From positions 29,279,501-29,343,500 of the forward strand of contig OY754464.1 of the NCBI GenBank assembly GCA_963575645.1: a stretch of DNA of 64,000 nt, in the 5' to 3' direction. Below the pieces are notes generated by a model. That model was not told the origin of the DNA, did no database searches, and saw nothing but the letters and a program-made list of their open reading frames with translations. This document shows positions 11,280 through 23,368 of this stretch, piece after piece. Made by a program: the position numbers and the translations under genes. Within the stretch, counting starts at the first letter, position 1. The number at the start of each line of letters is the position of its first letter. The stretch is from Xanthostigma xanthostigma. Lineage: Eukaryota; Arthropoda; Insecta; Raphidioptera; Raphidiidae.

Positions 11280-12480
11280 AAATGCCAACCAATTGGGCGA
11301 CAGGACCATTCCAATTTCAAAAATATTGACGTATTAAAATTTGTCATATTATAATAAATAAAATAAAATTTCTGCTAACGCGTGCGGTGACATGTAAGAA
11401 TTAACTAAAACATACTTGTCAGCTATCTAACTAATTTCTTTTTGACAGCTGATTGTTTTAATTTTTAAAATATCTCCAAAAGTTGAGAATAAAATTTCAT
11501 CTAGGAAACTTATTTTGAAAAATAAATGAAAAAATGAACCGTTTTGAAAAGTATACCGCTGTTATAGAAAAAAAAACTCGGGTCGCAGTGCGAAACCCTT
11601 CCGACAATATAGTGTATTTGCTTTTATAAGCAGTGTGGCTCTATTGTATGAACTTAAATTTGTTTTTGGACAAAATAAAGAAAATTACCCCTTAATACAC
11701 TCCTTAAAACAACATTTTTTACTTAATTTCAATACTACATACCAATTCAACATCTGTACCAAATTATATACACCTTGACTATGTAAATCCATATCAGTAA
11801 ACTTGCGTTTTCATAAAATTTGGAATTCCGGTCCTGTCAGGTCGATTTTATTAAAATTTTAGCAGCACATTTCAATGATTACTAAAGGTTTAAATTTTAA
11901 ACTTGAAACGATTCTGAGAATTTTTTCGGTATTTTTGGGCCCAAAAACATTTTTCAATCCCTAAATACCCCCCTTAAAACGACCTGATCAGGCCTATTTT
12001 AAATAGTCTTCTTGCGATGATGGATTCCAACATGTGGATCATATTTCGTTTAAATCGATTAAGATTGTCAAGAGTTATCGTGGTCACACACATATAAACA
12101 TTTCCAAAAATGGTGCCAAACTTCTTAGAAGGTTATGCAACGTCGAGAAATTTTGGTTCGGCCCCTTGGTCCCGCCATCCGATCGACGCCAATAGTGTAA
12201 GTGCCTTATGGCAAATACACTAAAAACAACGCTACAGCACATAATATATCTCTTCTATACATGCGAGAATTGTACTCAAAAACATTAGGGCTCTACATAA
12301 TATTTGCATGTCAAACATCCTCCCAAAATTTGGTTTTAATCTGCTCATCCGTTAGACCTGCATAGTGCTCACAAACAAACAAACGTTTTCCATAAATATG
12401 TGACGAAGAGATGTAAAATTTTGAAAAGTGCATTTTGACTTAAGTTCCATTCTTCACTAATAGGGAGTTGAAAAAGTAAA
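11280..12480 (-). repeat. Family A repeat, copy 2, split by family B
   Basis: The sequence begins with CCAATTGGGCGACAGGACCATTCC (family A 3' end, reversed), runs to GTATACCGCTGTTATAG at 11567, is interrupted, and resumes at 12222 with AACAACGCTACAGC through AACATCCTCCCAAAATTTGG. The matched sides on both flanks show that family B inserted into family A. Confidence 0.7.
11575..12222 (-). repeat. Family B repeat, copy 1
   Basis: About 650 bp with landmarks GACGCCAATAGTGTAAGTGCC, GTGGTCACACACATATAAAC and CTTGAAACGATTCTGAGAATT. It is the reverse-orientation partner of 46949-47597. Partial relatives occur near 26460-26540, 33400-33530 and 53210-53540. No coding potential and no clear terminal inverted repeats; both ends carry a similar ACACTAT..GTCGG motif in direct orientation. 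Confidence 0.65.
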
Positions 12481-13226
12481 ATATGTGTATGCTATAGTTA
12501 ATAATAATTGGTATACACAAAATCAACACTAATAATAAAACTGTAAAGGGAATTTTCGTCTCAGTCTGTCGGATCCGACATAACTCTAATTAGATTTCAA
12601 TAAAATTTGGTACACTTCTCAACTCAAAGGATAGACACAGCTTCGCTCGCATTAAGGTCATACTCCCATACAATTATAATCTAACACAATGTAGACATTG
12701 CCAGTGGATTTAAATGCAACGTCGCAAAATGAAAAAAAGTTGTTTAATTATTGTATTTGTTTAAGATACCGTTTCAGTTAACCTTCCCGTTGTTTGTCTC
12801 CTCTTTTTCACATTTTCTTTGATATTAGGGCCTTATTTCGCTCATTCAATACGACCTTGGCATTTGAGATGAACATGCGAAGAACGCTTTGCATTTGCGA
12901 GCAGTAAACATTACCAAGAAATACTAAAAATACCGAACATTAATTAATTACCTCTGTGATCTCATAATTTCAGTAATGTCACATCTTAAATGTGAAGGAG
13001 GATAAAGTTTCATTCGTCTCTGGTTCTTACAAATAACTGTACATCAAAGGAACGTTTCAATCCGATTACTTTTTTTTTGTTTCATTTTAATTACAATATA
13101 ATTTGTTCAGTGAAACTGGCGTAGGCGATATTTCAAACGTCTTGTGACTTATTGATTTTAAACATCAAGGACTCTTTTGCTCTATATCTTTCACCGCTTC
13201 CAAGCTTGATAAAAAGACTGTATAAA
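12481..13226. other. Unassigned sequence, some repeat-like text
   Basis: Bases around 12545-12680 read like a decayed element 3' end (TCTGTCGGATCCGAC, GCTTCGCTCGCATTAAGG), but I cannot place it in a family. Confidence 0.35.
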
Positions 13227-13375
13227 CATTTATGGCGTTTTTGACATCGAGAACTGCCCCGGGGCAGGGCAAACCGAATGGGTAACTATTGATTAAAGAA
13301 ATTTATTTATTGTTTATTTTACTAATAGTTACCCATTCGGCCTGCCCTATCCCGGAGTAGTTCTCGATGCCAAAA
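13227..13375. repeat. Inverted repeat with GC-rich arms
   Basis: Arms of about 50 bp (13227-13282 and 13320-13375) share CATCGAGAACT..CCGGGG..AGGGCA and GAATGGGTAACTATT in opposite orientation, separated by an AT-rich loop of about 37 bp. This is an imperfect hairpin, probably a small non-autonomous element. Confidence 0.6.
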
Positions 13376-14416
13376 ATACCATTAGATTCGAATCCAAGAA
13401 ATTGACACAAACATTTAGATTCGAATACGGCAGCTACACAAAAAAACTGACATCTGACCAAGAAGGGCAAAAGACAATCGAAAAATTCGAGACGCATAAT
13501 AATTATATTTCACCGGGTCACTCTCGAAAACATTTTGGGGAAGTACCGGTAAATTGTTAATACGTCAAAAACAATTGATGACACTATTTTGGTAAATTTG
13601 GTCATGAGTATTTTTCGATAATTTTGTGAAACATCAGGTTAACTCAAAGTTGCTAGTGTGATTTTATCCTGAAACATTAAGCGATGTAACAGACATTTGA
13701 TTTTTTTTTTTCGATCATAAAATATATGTAGGTGTTTTATAATAATGAATTCTGAGCAAAATTGCCATCGTTGCAAATCTGTATTATTCTCCAGTAAAAC
13801 ACGTATCTGATGGAAATTACAACCCTTTGCTTCTGTACGATTGTTAGCTTCATATTATTATATCACGTTTAAAAGTATTTCATTTTAATAATCAACGCAA
13901 CAGAGAGAACTTCACTCTGAATTTTGACAATTTATTTATTACCCGACTGCGAGGGTAATGTTTTTTGTATGAAACGTAACTTAAAAATATGAATTTGGTA
14001 TTAGGTAGAAGTAGCCGTAGCTGAGCAGCTAAAAATCAAACTATGTCATCGAAGTTATGATAGCATCAATGAATATGTCTTAAAAAATAGGAATTTATTT
14101 AGTTTTTCTTTGTCTGGTGTAGTTACCGACACACCCCACATAAAAACAAAAAGAATGAAACAGGCAGTTATAAATATAAAATTATTTGAGTTGAATCCAA
14201 TAAAAATAAAACCAGTGGGAGTATATGCCCAAGTAATTCGAGAATTACAAGGCGCGAAATTTTACGTCATATACCCCGGTGTTTTTTTTGAAAATCGGTG
14301 TATATATTTAACGACACTTGGAGAATAATATAGTATAACTTAATTTACTTATTCTAAGAAAAAAATAACAGTTGAAAATAATGAAACACAGAAAGGAAAA
14401 TATAATTTTAATAATT
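13376..14416. other. Unassigned AT-rich sequence
   Basis: A TTATTACCCGACTGCGAGGGTAATG stretch near 13936 resembles one near 19738 and may mark another dispersed repeat. No supported gene. Confidence 0.35.
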
Positions 14417-14970
14417 TCATGGTTCTCTATGTAATATGTTATTGTGTCATGCAAAAATTAAACCTAACTAACATCTTCAGAACAAAAGAACAACAGATTT
14501 TTTTTCAAAATATTTCTGAAATTTTGAGTCTAGAAAAAAAAATTCATAACTTTCTTGTAAAAACAGATAGAAAAATAAACCGTTATGAAAAGTACCCAAT
14601 TATTATATAAAAACAACTTTATAACATATATGTGCCGACTTTAGTTCAAAGAATTTTTTACAAAACTTTCTTTAAAATAAAATAATAAAACATTATAAAA
14701 AGTACACCATTATTATATAAAAAACAACGATGGCATGTATCTCTTTTGCGCATGCGCCGATTTTTCCCAAAAATTATACAAAACTCTTGTAAAAATAAAT
14801 CGAATAATAAACTGTTATGAAAAGTATACCATTGTTATATACAAACAACTTTATAACTTATACCTCTACTGCGCATGCGCCGACTTTCCCTCAAAAAACA
14901 TTTTACAAAACTTTCTTGTAAAGTAGAATAATAAAACATTATAAAAAGTACACCATTATTATATAAAAAA

Positions 14971-15156
14971 ATTGGTTGTCTGAAAAGTCGGTTTACGGAC
15001 GATAGTTTTACGTGATAACGTATTCCGCTCGAATATCATATTTAATAATACATTACTGCGCTCTCGCTTGCGCGTACAAGGTCAGGCGGAACGTTAAACT
15101 TTTTCGTGCGTGCAGCTAATGTTTCATCAATTTATAAGACGTTATCACGTCAAAAA
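14971..15156 (+). mobile_element. Short copy of the ACGTGATAACGT element
   Basis: It starts ATTGGTTGTCTG, carries GTTTTACGTGATAACGTATT near the left end and GACGTTATCACGTCAAAAA at the right end. The same ends bound a 0.6-kb copy at 36884-37498 in reverse orientation, so this 186-bp copy is an internally deleted member. The satellite array starts directly at its right end. Confidence 0.65.
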
Positions 15157-17244
15157 CTTAGTCTACCATCTTTAGAAGTCCGCCATATTGGATTTAGAGT
15201 GACGTCACTTTATTTTTCGAGTTATTCTCAGCAAGCCCTTTCATTTGATACCCATATTGTAGGAAAGCATAATAAAATTAGTCCGACGTCTTTAGAAGTC
15301 CGCCATATTGGATTTAGAGTGACGTGACTTTATTTTTCCAGTTATTCTCAGCAAGCCCTTTCATTTAATACCCATATTGTAAGTAAGCATAATAACATTA
15401 GTCCGCCATCTTTAGAAATCCGCCATATTGGATTTAGAGTGACGTCACTTTATTTTTCGAGTTATTCTCAGCAAGCCCTTTCATTTGATACCCATATTGT
15501 AGGAAAGCATAATAAAATTAGTCCGACGTCTTTAGAAGTCCGCCATATTGGATTTAGAGTGACGTGACTTTATTTTTCCAGTTATTCTCAGCAAGCCCTT
15601 TCATTTGATACCCATATTGTAGGAAAGCATAATAAAATTAGTCCGCCATCTTTAGAAGTCCGCCATATTGGATTTAGAGTGACGTAACTTTATGTTTCGA
15701 GTTATTCTCAGCAAGCCCTTTCATTTGATACCCATATTGTAGGTAAGCATAATAACATTAGTCCGCCATTTTTAGAAGTCCGCCATATTGGTTTTAGACT
15801 GACGTCACTTTATTTTTCGAGTTAATCTCAGCAAGCCCTTTCATTTAATACCCATATTGTAAGTAAGCATAATAACATTAGTCCGCCATCTTTAGAAATC
15901 CGCCATATTGGATTTAGAGTGACGTCACTTTATTTTTCGAGTTATTCTCAGCAAGCCCTTTCATTTGATACCCATATTGTAGGAAAGCATAAAAAACTTA
16001 GTCCGCCATCTTTAGAAGTCCGCCATATTGGATTTAGAGTGACGTAACTTTTTTTTCGTGTTATTCTCAGCAAGCCCTTTCATTTGATACCCATATTGTA
16101 GGTAAGCATAATAACATTAGTCCGCCATCTTTAGAAGTCCGCCATATTGGATTTAGAGTGACGTCACTTTATTTTTCGAGTTATTCTCAGCAAGCCCTTT
16201 CATTTGATACCCATATTGTAGGAAAGCATAATAAAATTAGTCCGCAATCTTTAGAAGTCCGCCATATTGGATTTAGAGTGACGTCACTTTATTTTTCGAG
16301 TTATTCTCAGCAAGCCCTTTCATTTGATACCCATATTGTTGGAAAGCATAATAAAATTAGTCCGCCATCTTTAGAAGTCCGCCATATTGGATTTAGAGTG
16401 ACGTCACTTTATTTTTCGAGTTATTCTCAGCAAGCCCTTTCATTTGATACCCATATTGTAGGAAAACATAATAAAATTAGTCAGCCATCTTTAGAAGTCC
16501 GCCATATTGGTTTTAGACTGACGTCACTTTATTTTTCGAGTTAATCTCAGCAAGCCCTTTCATTTGATACCCATATTGTAGGTAAGCATAATAACATTAG
16601 TCCGCCATCTTTAGAAGTCCGCCATATTGGATTTAGAGTGACGTAACTTTATGTTTCGAGTTATTCTCAGCAAGCCCTTTCATTTGATACCCATATTGTA
16701 GGTAAGCAAAATAACATTAGTCCGCCATCTTTAGAAGTCCGCCATATTGGTTTTAGACTGACGTCACTTTATTTTTCGAGTTAATCTCAGAAGCCCTTTC
16801 ATTTGATACCCATATTGTAGGTAAGCATAATAACATTAGTCCGCCATCTTTAGAAGTCCGCCATATTGGATTTAGAGTGACGTAACTTTATTTTTCGAGT
16901 TATTCTCAGCAAGCCCTTTCATTTGATACCCATATTGTAGGAAAGCATAAAAAACTTAGTCCGCCATCTTTAGAAGTCCGCCATATTGGATTTAGAGTGA
17001 CGTAACTTTTTTTTCGAGTTATTCTCAGCAAGCCCTTTCATTTGATACCCATATTGTAGGAAAACATAATAAAATTAGTCCGCCATCTTTAGAAGTCCGC
17101 CATATTGGATTTAGAGTGACGTCACTTTATTTTTCGAGTTATTCTTAGCAAGCCCTTTCATTTGATACCCATATTGTAGGAAAGCATAATAAAATTAGTC
17201 CGCCATCTTTAGAAGTCCGCCATATTGGATTTAGAGTGACGTCA
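15157..17244 (+). repeat. 120-bp satellite array, about 17.4 units
   Basis: Units start with TTTAGAAGTCCGCCATATTGG at 15171 and recur every 120 bp (119 bp in three places) through 17208, 18 starts in all with the last one truncated. Each unit contains a TGACGTNAC site, CAGCAAGCCCTTTCATT and a TACCCATATTGTAGG-like run. Eleven of 18 units have the exact palindrome TGACGTCA; the others have TGACGTAA or TGACGTGA. The unit length is 40 codons, so open frames run through it, but variants and 1-bp deletions show no coding constraint. Confidence 0.92.
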
Positions 17245-17470
17245 CCGATTTTCCCCAAAAAAATTACAAAAATTTCTAGTAAAAATAGATAAAGTAAAAA
17301 CCGTCTTAAAAACTATATTATTATTATATAAAACAACATTATAAGAGATATATTCTTTTACGCATGCGCCGATGTTCCCCAAAAACAATAGGCCACTTCA
17401 TTTTTGCATATCAAACATCTTCCCAAAATTTGGTTTCAATCCGCTCATCCTTGGTGTCGGAATGATAAGA

Positions 17471-18597
17471 AATGTCAAAAGTGACGTTTGCATATTCTGT
17501 CAAAGTATTAAGTTCTAATAATTAGTTATTCAAATTGTTAACTTAGAAGGCGTTGCATTTGACAAATATTCGAAACGGCATTCGTTTTTGAACAAATGCT
17601 ATCTTTTAATTTCATTATTGTCATAAATAAAATTATCGACCAATTTTATTTTAAGACTGAACATACGCAATAATTATATTACCATGTTATACCGTGCAAC
17701 AGAGAGAGATAACCGAAAGATGTTTGCTATCGGTTATATCAGATTGAATTTATTTCTATATAAATGTGTATAAAAAAACTGATTGAGCGAATTCTGTTGT
17801 ACGAAATTTATGTAAAATTTTCTCCTCTTTCGTTTAAGACAGGTTTCGAACCGATCTGATTTAAATTGAGCGAGTTATAAGCGAAAAACTTCGTTTTTTC
17901 TAAATTGCTCCCCTCTGGGACAAAAATTCAAAAATCGGGCGACGTTAGGATTTAAGTTACCCGGAGACGAATCGAACAAAAAAAAGTTTTTTAAAATCGG
18001 TTAAGGCGTTTGGGCTGTACGCTGGATACAAAAAGCGTGACTCACAGATTCACAGATTCACAGATTCACAGACAAAGCGAGTACATATAGGCGCTTTAGC
18101 TTACGCTATTCGCGCCTAAAAAACGCAGAGGGAACGGCAGCAACGAGTACTGTTTAATATCAAACATTCCGTTTATAAAATTACGACACGGTAATAGGCA
18201 CTCCTCCATTAACTAATGCATTTATGTTTTCCATTTATATTCATACTTATTGCCAATGGAGGTTATATAGACACAAATAATAAACATAGAAAATGAGAAA
18301 AATCTGCAGACACAAACGTTAATGACATGTTTCTGTGTTTGCACAAAAAAGAACATAACCTGCAAAGCACACACATATTGACTCGGAGCATTGCCTATCT
18401 TGTAGAAATATTTGCGTTTATTTCAGTTAAAAGCTGCGAGAAATGCTTTTCGAGCCGGCTTCAACCGGGTAGATTTTTAATTGGCAGTTACACGTTTAAA
18501 ATTCAAAATTATTACCAGTCGATAATGTTATTTATTTTTTTTTTTGTTTCCAAATTTCAGACTTCTAAATTTTCTATGTAGATGAATAATATCGATT
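17471..18597. other. Unassigned sequence with a minisatellite
   Basis: An 8-bp repeat (CAGATTCA, four units) lies at about 18045-18072. The piece around 17625-17650 (ATAAATAAAATTATCGACC) is shared with the palindrome at 24779. No supported gene. Confidence 0.4.
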
Positions 18598-18867
18598 AAA
18601 AAAAATAAGTTCAAAAAATAAAACCCGACTACTGAAAAGTATGAAACAAGAAAATATTCTCATCTGAGGATGCCATCTACCCTAACAAAACATTACATTT
18701 TAACTGTAGTAAGCAATCATAAGCTCTAGGGCAAAGTGCATCACGCTAGACATCTATAGGGGCCTCATATACGTGGCATACGACCACGGCCATCCTCAGA
18801 TGAGAATATTTTCTTGTTTCATACTTTTCAAGTAGTAGAGTTTTAGTTTTTGAACTTATTTTTTGCT
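18598..18867. mobile_element. MITE family G, copy 1
   Basis: Terminal inverted repeats of about 75 bp: the left has ATGAAACAAGAAAATATTC then TCATCTGAGGATG, and the right has CATCCTCAGATGA then GAATATTTTCTTGTTTCAT. The interior (CATCTACCCTAACAAAAC, TCACGCTAGACATCTATAGG) recurs reversed in the copy at 20095-20400. Confidence 0.75.
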
Positions 18868-20094
18868 TAAATTATTTTGTTTGGAATTATTTTTTTTATT
18901 TGTTTTCAATTTGATCAGCCCTGGGACCAAAATTCAAAAATAAATGTAGCCTATGTTACACGGGCCATAATAACGAATCGATTGACACCTTATTTACTAA
19001 AATCGGATGAATAGTTAAGGCTCTACAGTGGAACATCCGTAAATATAAACATACATAGATTGCTAAACTCATAACCTTCCTTTTGGCTTCACCGCAGTCG
19101 ATTAAAAAAGTCGCATTTCTTCTACTTGCAGTATTTTTGTAGACCCTTCTCGATGTCGGCGCTAATAATTTCCAAATCGAATATCGAAACAAGTTCCGGA
19201 ATTGGGGATGTTCCGATATTTAATGTCCCAGTCCCGCCCCGAAAACGACATATGACTAGGTTAGTCCCAATATCTTCACAAAGATACTAAATAATGTAAT
19301 ATATCACGTAACTACAGCAAGTTATATTATAATATATATTATACAACTTGCCGTACTTGATATGTGTATGTATATATTTCGCCCTGTTTCTATGTAGAAT
19401 CTATCACAAAATCATGGAGTATGGAAATAAGGAGAACCGTCTCAATGTTTGAAAAATATCCTTCGAATAGCAACCAAATTAAGATGGCACTGCTGTTCCA
19501 AAAAGAACTATTGTATGAAAAAAAACATCAGATTTGTTAGTGCAGGAAAATATTAAGCAAAGAAAAATATCAATAGATATAATATAATGACGAAAAATAA
19601 ACAATTTTAAAAATTATAAAAATGAAGAAATTAAATATCAAAGTTAAATATGTTTATGACTCACGTGGTCACACAATTAATTTGCAGATTATATTATTAA
19701 CTAAATTAATTTGTGCTACTTCCGAATACTGCACTTTATTACCCGACTAAGTACGGCAAAGCAAAAGGAGGGTTTGACTGGTATGTATGTTTGTATGTAT
19801 GTATGTTCATCTGTCCTCTCATAACTACTTATCATAAATTGACAAATGAGGGATAGTTGGAAGCGTTTTCATCGTCCGCTAATTATAGGCTATGTGACGT
19901 CACATCAAATTAAATATATAAAGTCGTGAACAAAAAAAAAAATATTTTTAATTATGCCGTGTTCGGTATAAAATAAAAGGACTTAATTAGCACATTTCCA
20001 AAAAAAATATATCGTTAGCTGTTGCTCGAGGCTTTGCTTACATGCACCTGGTAATTGGAAAAAATCACGAATTTGTAACCCAAAGATAATTTAA
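18868..20094. other. Unassigned sequence
   Basis: Contains a (TATG)-rich tract near 19782-19806 preceded by ATTACCCGACTAAGTACGG. No supported gene. Confidence 0.4.
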
Positions 20095-20400
20095 ATAAAA
20101 AGTAAATTCAAAAAGATGAACCCGACTACTGAAACATCACGCTCTTAAACTTATGAAACAAGAAGATATTCTCATCTCAGGATAGCCGTGGTCGTATGCC
20201 ACCTCATTTAAATATGGTCATATGACGCCCTCTAGATGTATAGCGTGATGCACTTTTCTCTAAAGCCTATGATCGCATACTAGTGTTAAAATATATTGTT
20301 TTGTTAGGGTAGTTGGTATACGACCACGGCTATTTCCTTGTTCCATGCTTTTTAGCGCGTGATTTTTAAGTAGTCGGATTTTAGTTTTCTAAGTTTATGA
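20095..20400. mobile_element. MITE family G, copy 2 (reversed)
   Basis: Shares the CCCGACTACTGAAA outer end, the ATGAAACAAGA.GATATTCTCATCT arm and the reversed CTAACAAAAC interior with the copy at 18598. The arms are more diverged here (CTTGTTCCATGC on the right). Confidence 0.65.
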
Positions 20401-20413
20401 CCCTTTGGCCAGT

Positions 20414-20768
20414 AGCATACTTCACTTTGTTTACAACGGCTTTGTCTTTGGCATTTGGCAAGAAGGCTTTTAATCAGGAGATCCAGCTCGAGTGTAGAGG
20501 TGTACCGATATCTGTCGTATGAACCAATATGGCGTCAGCTACTGGGTAACGCACATACGTTCATGGCTTACGTGTGTGTAGTGTATGTGAAGTTAAACAA
20601 CTTTGGTAACTATTATGGCGAAAACAGATGGAAAGAACCAGTTTTCCCAGGTAGTGATAACAGCGCTATCTCGCGTGCGCCATAAAACGGACCGTCTCGC
20701 ATAGGAAGCTAGGTCTCCTGGTACAGACTTCCTAGCATTTAGCATACTTTATTTTGTTTACAACGGCT
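20414..20768. mobile_element. MITE family F, copy 2, between direct repeats
   Basis: The family F body at 20462-20732 runs in the opposite direction to 7236-7517 (GAACCAATATGGCGTCAGC, GGTAGTGATAACAGCGC). It is bracketed by a 28-bp direct repeat, AGCATACTT.A.TTTGTTTAC at 20414 and 20741, longer than a normal target-site duplication. Confidence 0.6.
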
Positions 20769-20770
20769 AA

Positions 20771-22760
20771 GTTCATATTGAACCCCATTGGTTCACCAGC
20801 ACCATTCTGGCAAGTTATTAAACTATTTAATGCTTTTAGGTGACCATTTTTTCAGTGTGACACCCATAAAAGATTGTTCTCCTTTTCTCCACCCTTCATA
20901 TACGGAATACATACTGCATGCGTGTCTGTCTATGGCTGTGAATTAGATTACATTTAGTTTATTTAATGTGGAATGCCACCGTATCTAAAGTGTCTACTAT
21001 TCTTTTTTTTCTTAGCTGGGGGCAACTTCAAAGGCAGAGCCGGTTACCGGCAATGACTGAAAAATTTTCTACTGTGACGAGTGGTCTATCATGTCGCTCT
21101 ATCGTATCTAAAAATGTATATACCTATAATCTACAATAACCCCCCCCCCTCCTTCCTAGTCACTTATAACTGTACGTCCGACATCTTGTGAAGATCATTT
21201 CCCGGGCATGCGCCGTAGATGTGTTCTCGTAGTGACTCCAGAAAAGGTCTCTATACAAGATGTTCAGAGACACAGTTTACTTTGTGTAGCGTTTTTTCTG
21301 TTCCTCGGTTCATAGAGAAAACTCAGCAGCTACATCTACTAAATATTAATTATAATATATCCTGCTTATATAAAAAACAATATTTTCAATAAATTTAGTT
21401 AGCTTATAAGACTGCCTATAAAAGATGTACTTACTTAATACAAAAATTGCATTTCAAATCATTAGAGTAAAAAACGAAACCTTAATTATTTATTAGAAAA
21501 TACAAGATATTTTAAGTTAATACCTCATTTCGATTTAATGAGGAAACCATTGTGGACCTAAAAAAGAACAAACTTAAATTTTTCTAAAATCACAAGATCC
21601 ATATTCTTTTATAAGTATCTATAATTTCACCCCTGTCTTAAATATAAACCCCATTTCAATGTGTTTTGTTGCCGTTATCTCATGTGTATTTATATTCCCT
21701 TTTATAAAATGCGTTTTTATGACTTTAATGTTTTCCTTATTATCTTCCCAGATGTTATTTTTTTAAAGCCGTACTGTTGAACCAGTGCATTTTTAGTTCT
21801 ATACAATAAACATTGCAGAAAAATATTCCCATTTGATGAGGGAGTTCGCTATAACATGCTTCACTAAGTAATTCGGTTGTTGAGCTTGTATATCAATTCT
21901 ATCGAATTATTATTATTTTTAGTGTTTCGGGCTAAACGAAACATTTTTGGAATTACTTCGGTGTCCGTTCGTCTGTATGTCACAGGCGATTTTTCAGTCT
22001 CCAAGCATAAACACATATTATTCAGTTTATTATTTTTTTATAATGAATTGACAAAGTATTCAATTGATTAGAACCTGAAAACTGGGGGCTGTAACAGAGG
22101 AACCAAGGAAACGGCCTATAGGGCTATGTAGGCCTATGTGCAAGTATAGACGGGGCTACTCTGTTTCCGAAAACTTGTGCATAGCTCATTAAACAATTCT
22201 ATAATATTATAATTAAGTAAATTAGTTTATGATTATGTGGTTTCATTTTAATATAAATTAATTTTTATTGTTATCTATAAGGTAATCGATATTTGTTGAT
22301 CTTTCTTTAAAATATTCCATTAAAAAAACTTGACGTTTGACGAAATTGCGGGTTCTATTACATTGTATTAATTTAAATTTGCGAGAATGTAAAAAAGAGA
22401 CATATAAAATCACTTTTGATATAAAAATTAAGAAAACTTATCTTATTATTTTCGTCGTATTTGTATAAATGATATTGCGACTATTTTTGAATGGAACCGT
22501 CAGTTAGCTCCACATTTCGAATTGCACCTTACCCATAAAGAAAGACATCGCTAAACACTCGTGACTGAGCTATTTTCAAGCTCTATATCCTATAATCGAG
22601 TAACCGGAACATATACTTTATTTCTCACAGCTGTTGAGCTTTGGTGTCTGAAAATTCCTTGAATTACACTTAGAATGCTTGGATCATCGTTTATGAACTG
22701 ATTGCAGTTGCGATAACCGAATGTTCATTTTTAAACGCTTTATATTAGTTTGGGTTGTAA
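20771..22760. other. Unassigned AT-rich sequence
   Basis: About 2 kb with no supported gene. A C-run is present near 21140. The GAACCTGAAAACTGGGGGCT stretch near 22072 recurs in variant form near 26150, 37590 and 56335 and marks another dispersed repeat. Confidence 0.4.
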
Positions 22761-22765
22761 CTAAC

Positions 22766-22808
22766 TATGTATGTATGTATGTATGTATTATGTATGTATG
22801 TATGCATG
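22766..22808 (+). repeat. (TATG)n microsatellite
   Basis: About ten TATG units with one interruption. Confidence 0.85.
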
Positions 22809-22828
22809 TAACGGAATCTTTGAGCATA

Positions 22829-23128
22829 ATTTTCACCAATTTCCCGAAGTCTGATTAATTTGAAACTTTGCATACGTATCAAGGACCGATGACAATGCAA
22901 TAATTTGATAACAGTTTCCCATTATCCTTATTAGGACCCCCAGGATTAATAAATTCTTTTATAGATCCTCTGTAGTAAACGCTTTATTTTCACCAATTTC
23001 CCGAAGTCTGATTAATTTGAAACTTTGCATACGTATCAAGGACCGATGACAATGCAATAATTTGATAACAGTTTCCCATTATCCTTATTAGGACCCCCAG
23101 GATTAATAAATTCTTTTATAGATCCTCA
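22829..23128 (+). repeat. Near-exact tandem duplication, about 158-bp period
   Basis: The 140-bp text starting TTTTCACCAATTTCCCGAAG and ending TTTTATAGATCCTC appears at 22829-22969 and again at 22987-23128 with no difference I could find, separated by an 18-bp spacer. A recent duplication. Confidence 0.85.
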
Positions 23129-23368
23129 AACTAAAAAGTGAAAAATAAAATATAGTTTAAAAAAAACTAAAAAACACGCTTTATATCGAACTAAAAAGTA
23201 AAAAATAATTTTTTTAAAATAAGCTTAAAAAGCGTTGGGCGCTCGATGTACGAAAATGTGGAACAAAGCGCCCAACGCTTTTTAAGCTTATTTTAAAAAA
23301 ATTATTTTTTACTTTTTAGTTCGATATAAAGCGTGTTTTTTAGTTTTTTTTAAACTATATTTTTTACT
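23129..23368. repeat. Long near-perfect palindrome (foldback)
   Basis: Arms of about 105 bp (ending AAGCGTTGGGCGCT and beginning AGCGCCCAACGCTT) flank a loop of about 25 bases. The match between arms is almost perfect, so a transcript would fold into one long hairpin. Confidence 0.85.

Larger units (their letters stand above)
14417..17470 (-). repeat. Family A repeat, copy 3, expanded and interrupted
   Basis: Reversed family A text begins at TTCATGGTTCTCTATGTAATA (14417) and ends near TTTGGTTTCAATCCGCTCATC (17450). Between about 14540 and 14970 a unit of roughly 120 bp (GCGCATGCGCCGA, ACAAAACT.CTTGTAAA, ACCATTATTATATAAA) is repeated three to four times. The next unit is broken by a short transposon and the 120-bp satellite, and family A text resumes at 17245 with CGATTTTCCCC. 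Confidence 0.65.

Noticed and set aside
16158-16544. Open frame of 128 codons made of 40-residue repeats
   Set aside because: It is the 120-bp satellite read in frame; other parts of the array break the frame with 1-bp deletions and there is no sign of codon-level constraint.
15157-17244. CRISPR-like repeat array
   Set aside because: Units are contiguous 120-bp tandem copies without unique spacers, in a eukaryotic setting.
20414-20768. 28-bp direct repeats as LTRs or as a target duplication of MITE F
   Set aside because: Too short for LTRs and too long and diverged for a normal target duplication; more likely an older local duplication.
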